The translations under genes and the position numbers were made by a program. Under the pieces are notes generated by a model. The model had not been told where the DNA came from, searched no databases, and worked only from the letters and a program-made list of their open reading frames with translations. A DNA stretch of 64,000 nt from Adenanthera pavonina (lineage: Eukaryota; Streptophyta; Magnoliopsida; Fabales; Fabaceae), in contig JAIVEN010000010.1 of the NCBI GenBank assembly GCA_026686845.1, positions 37,732,001 to 37,796,000 on the forward strand. The letters are read 5' to 3'. Below are positions 61,929-64,000 of the stretch, in pieces; the stretch's first letter is position 1; every line of letters begins with the position of its first letter.

Positions 61929-63690
61929 TTGTGTAAGGTTCTCTGTCGGCATTTAGGCATTCTTCTAAATTGTGGCAATCAGTTCAAGGAGTAGGGAGAA
62001 TGGGAGGACATTGAGGCCATGTTTGGAGGAAGCCAAGAGGTAATAAAGGTCTCTCGTGTAGTGGTGTTAATCTGTTATATATTAGGAAAGATAAATTATT
62101 CATGTATACTTGGTTTAGTAGTTCATGTATACTTGTTCTCTCTTGGTACTCTGGAATTGTATGTGTCTGCTCTTATTTACGACCTCTTTATATGTACTCT
62201 GTTGAGCCGAATATTGAGCTTGTACCAGCCTGATGTCGAAAAGAAAAATACTGATGGCAGGTTTTCTTGGTAGGAAAGGTTGACCAGGAAAAAAAAAGTA
62301 GAAAAGCAAGTTAAAACTTGAAACGAAAAGGGTTTGACATTTTATTATGCGATATATGATAAAAAAAAATGGTGGAATATGATGTTAATTTGCCTCATTT
62401 CGAGTAGCTTTGCTTTTTCTTCGAACTAAATAAATGCAAAACAATTTGCAAATCGAATGTTTAGCAGCTTTATTTTTTATTATTTTCATTTTCATTTCTA
62501 AAGAGTGAGTTGATATTTTGGTCCTTGGACAATATACATCCCATCTAAATCTGATCCCCCAAAGTTTAACCATTTCATTCTAGTCTTTCCTAAAGATGAC
62601 TGATATTGTCTAATACAAAACTGATGTGACTGCAGCTACATAAACATGCATCAACAATGTAGTTATTTCAAATAATATAGTGTTACGATAGGACATCTTA
62701 TTGATGTAATAATGATTGTATTATGGGAGGATTTTTTTTTTGACAGAGATCTTTGTGGACATCCCATAAGAATGAAAAGAAATGGAGGAGTTATGGGCCA
62801 GAGTTTTTACTCCTTTTAGTTCAATTTACCTTTATTTTTTAATCGGATTTTGCTCACCAAATGTTAATAAACTAATGAATTGTAATTGTACAACTAATTG
62901 GCAGAATTGCTTGAGAAATAGGAAATAAGCTTCAAACAACATCAGACCAAAAAAAAAAGCCGTCAACCAACCTTGGTTGAAAAAAAAAAAAACTTAAACC
63001 AACCGAACTAATTCAGACTAAATGGCATCTACAAAACTCGAAATGATTCTTTCTCATGTCCCCATCCGCGAACAGTTCAATTTGAATTCATTGCATAAAA
63101 AAAATCTATGAATGTACTTAAATCTATCAATAAATTCTTAAATGAACTAAAAAAAAAAAGGACAGAACCACTTGAAATTTTAAAGATAATTTTTATAAAT
63201 AATCTTATTTAATCAATATAAAATTTATAACAAATCATATTATTCATAAATTATGAACTATATTATTAGTGTTGGAAATATTTCAATTTCAATTGTTTAT
63301 TTTTGTATTTTGGTCAACCAATTTATCTTGATCCGATTGTTGCCTTCCTCCATGCTCAAATATGACCTTCGTTAATAAAGATTTTGTACATTAATTTTAC
63401 TAGACGACTAAAATTAAAATAGTCACATTTCAATAATCACAGTCAGCACTCTCTTGTGCCCAATAACGGTAGTTAGTACTTAGTACTCTATATTACCATT
63501 TCCCTCTTTAATTTTCTCTATCTTATAATTTTCAACTTATCAAAAATTTTAGGGGAAATTACTATTTACAACTAAAATCATGATTTTATTAAATTTTAGA
63601 ACCAAAAGTTTGTAAAATTAAAAAAATAAATCTTTAGTTTTTAAAACAAATTAATTTTAAGTGAATATTATTAAAATACTCTCAGTAAAG
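61929..63690. other. region downstream of GRXS16
   Basis: The first few hundred bases should include the GRXS16 3' untranslated region; no unambiguous polyadenylation signal stands out. Beyond about 62300 the sequence is AT-rich and carries no gene that I can recognise. Confidence 0.45.
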
Positions 63691-64000
63691 GTTAAAATTT
63701 GATAATTTCATATTAAAATTTAAAAAATAAATTATAAAATCGGAATATAAAAATTAAAAAATTTGAGTAAAAAGTTGTAAATTTCTAGAGTTACTTTGAT
63801 GCTTAATGTTAAAATTCAAAAAATAAGTTGTAAAATTAAAATATAAAAGTTGCAAAATTTAAGTTGCAAATTCTTGAAGCCAATTTGATACTTATAATGT
63901 TAAATTTTATTACTCCGTGTTAAAATTTAAAAAATAAATTGTAAAATCAAAATATAGGAATTGCAAAATCTGAGTCAGAAGTTGCAAATCCCTCAAGCCA
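63690..64000 (+). repeat. AT-rich tandem repeat, unit about 100-115 bp
   Basis: A unit of the form TTAAAATTTAAAAAATAAATTG, then AAATCAAAATATAAAAGTTG, then GTTGCAAATTC, a CAAGCCAATTTGATACTTA word, recurs from about 63705, 63808 and 63918 and runs off the right edge. Copies differ by substitutions and small length changes. Confidence 0.7.

Noticed and set aside
1..64000. tRNA, rRNA, CRISPR or bacterial-type operon features
   Set aside because: I saw none on either strand; the direct repeats present are transposon, exon-duplication or microsatellite repeats.

Overview
The window is nuclear DNA of a flowering plant, most likely a eudicot. It is AT-rich, has GT-AG introns, long stretches of decayed LTR retrotransposons, MITE-like elements and microsatellites, and one clearly intact plant nuclear gene for a plastid protein (GRXS16). 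I cannot name the species.

Layout. (1) 1-13.2 kb is mostly transposon-derived: a possible CACTA-type remnant, a LINE-type RNase H module split by a 4.0-kb solo LTR with a perfect 5-bp target duplication (1216-5254), a second LTR-like element of the same family (7564-11534), and an inverted-repeat element (about 12.6-13.2 kb). (2) 13.4-22.8 kb and 23.6-43.3 kb are two diverged copies of one tandem segmental duplication. Each carries an RNase H relic followed by an unusual multi-exon gene. In the first copy (18.4-22.8 kb) nine exon-like blocks, eight of them joined by phase-compatible splice sites, encode a polytopic membrane domain, a low-complexity linker made of duplicated short exons, and a C-terminal FCS-like zinc finger (FLZ). 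The second copy was enlarged by a 2.4-kb solo LTR (27258-29655) and an approximately 8-kb block of nested repeats (about 31.2-39.4 kb). Its linker exons were duplicated again and are decaying, and its zinc finger is interrupted by an RNase H exon in a compatible phase. (3) 44.2-46.7 kb is a very long inverted repeat with arms of about 1.1 kb. (4) 47.4-56.1 kb holds three decayed intron-containing genes: an F-box protein, a histidinol-phosphate phosphatase (HISN7/IMPL2-like) and one exon of a calcium-dependent protein kinase. (5) 59.4-61.9 kb is the intact two-exon GRXS16 gene. (6) The right edge enters an AT-rich tandem repeat.

How it fits together. The only confident complete gene is GRXS16, which acts in plastid iron-sulfur and redox metabolism. 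The most interesting locus is the duplicated membrane-domain/FLZ gene family, which appears to have grown by repeated duplication of symmetric-phase exons together with their upstream intron. The three pseudogenes beside GRXS16 look like a fractionated duplicate segment.
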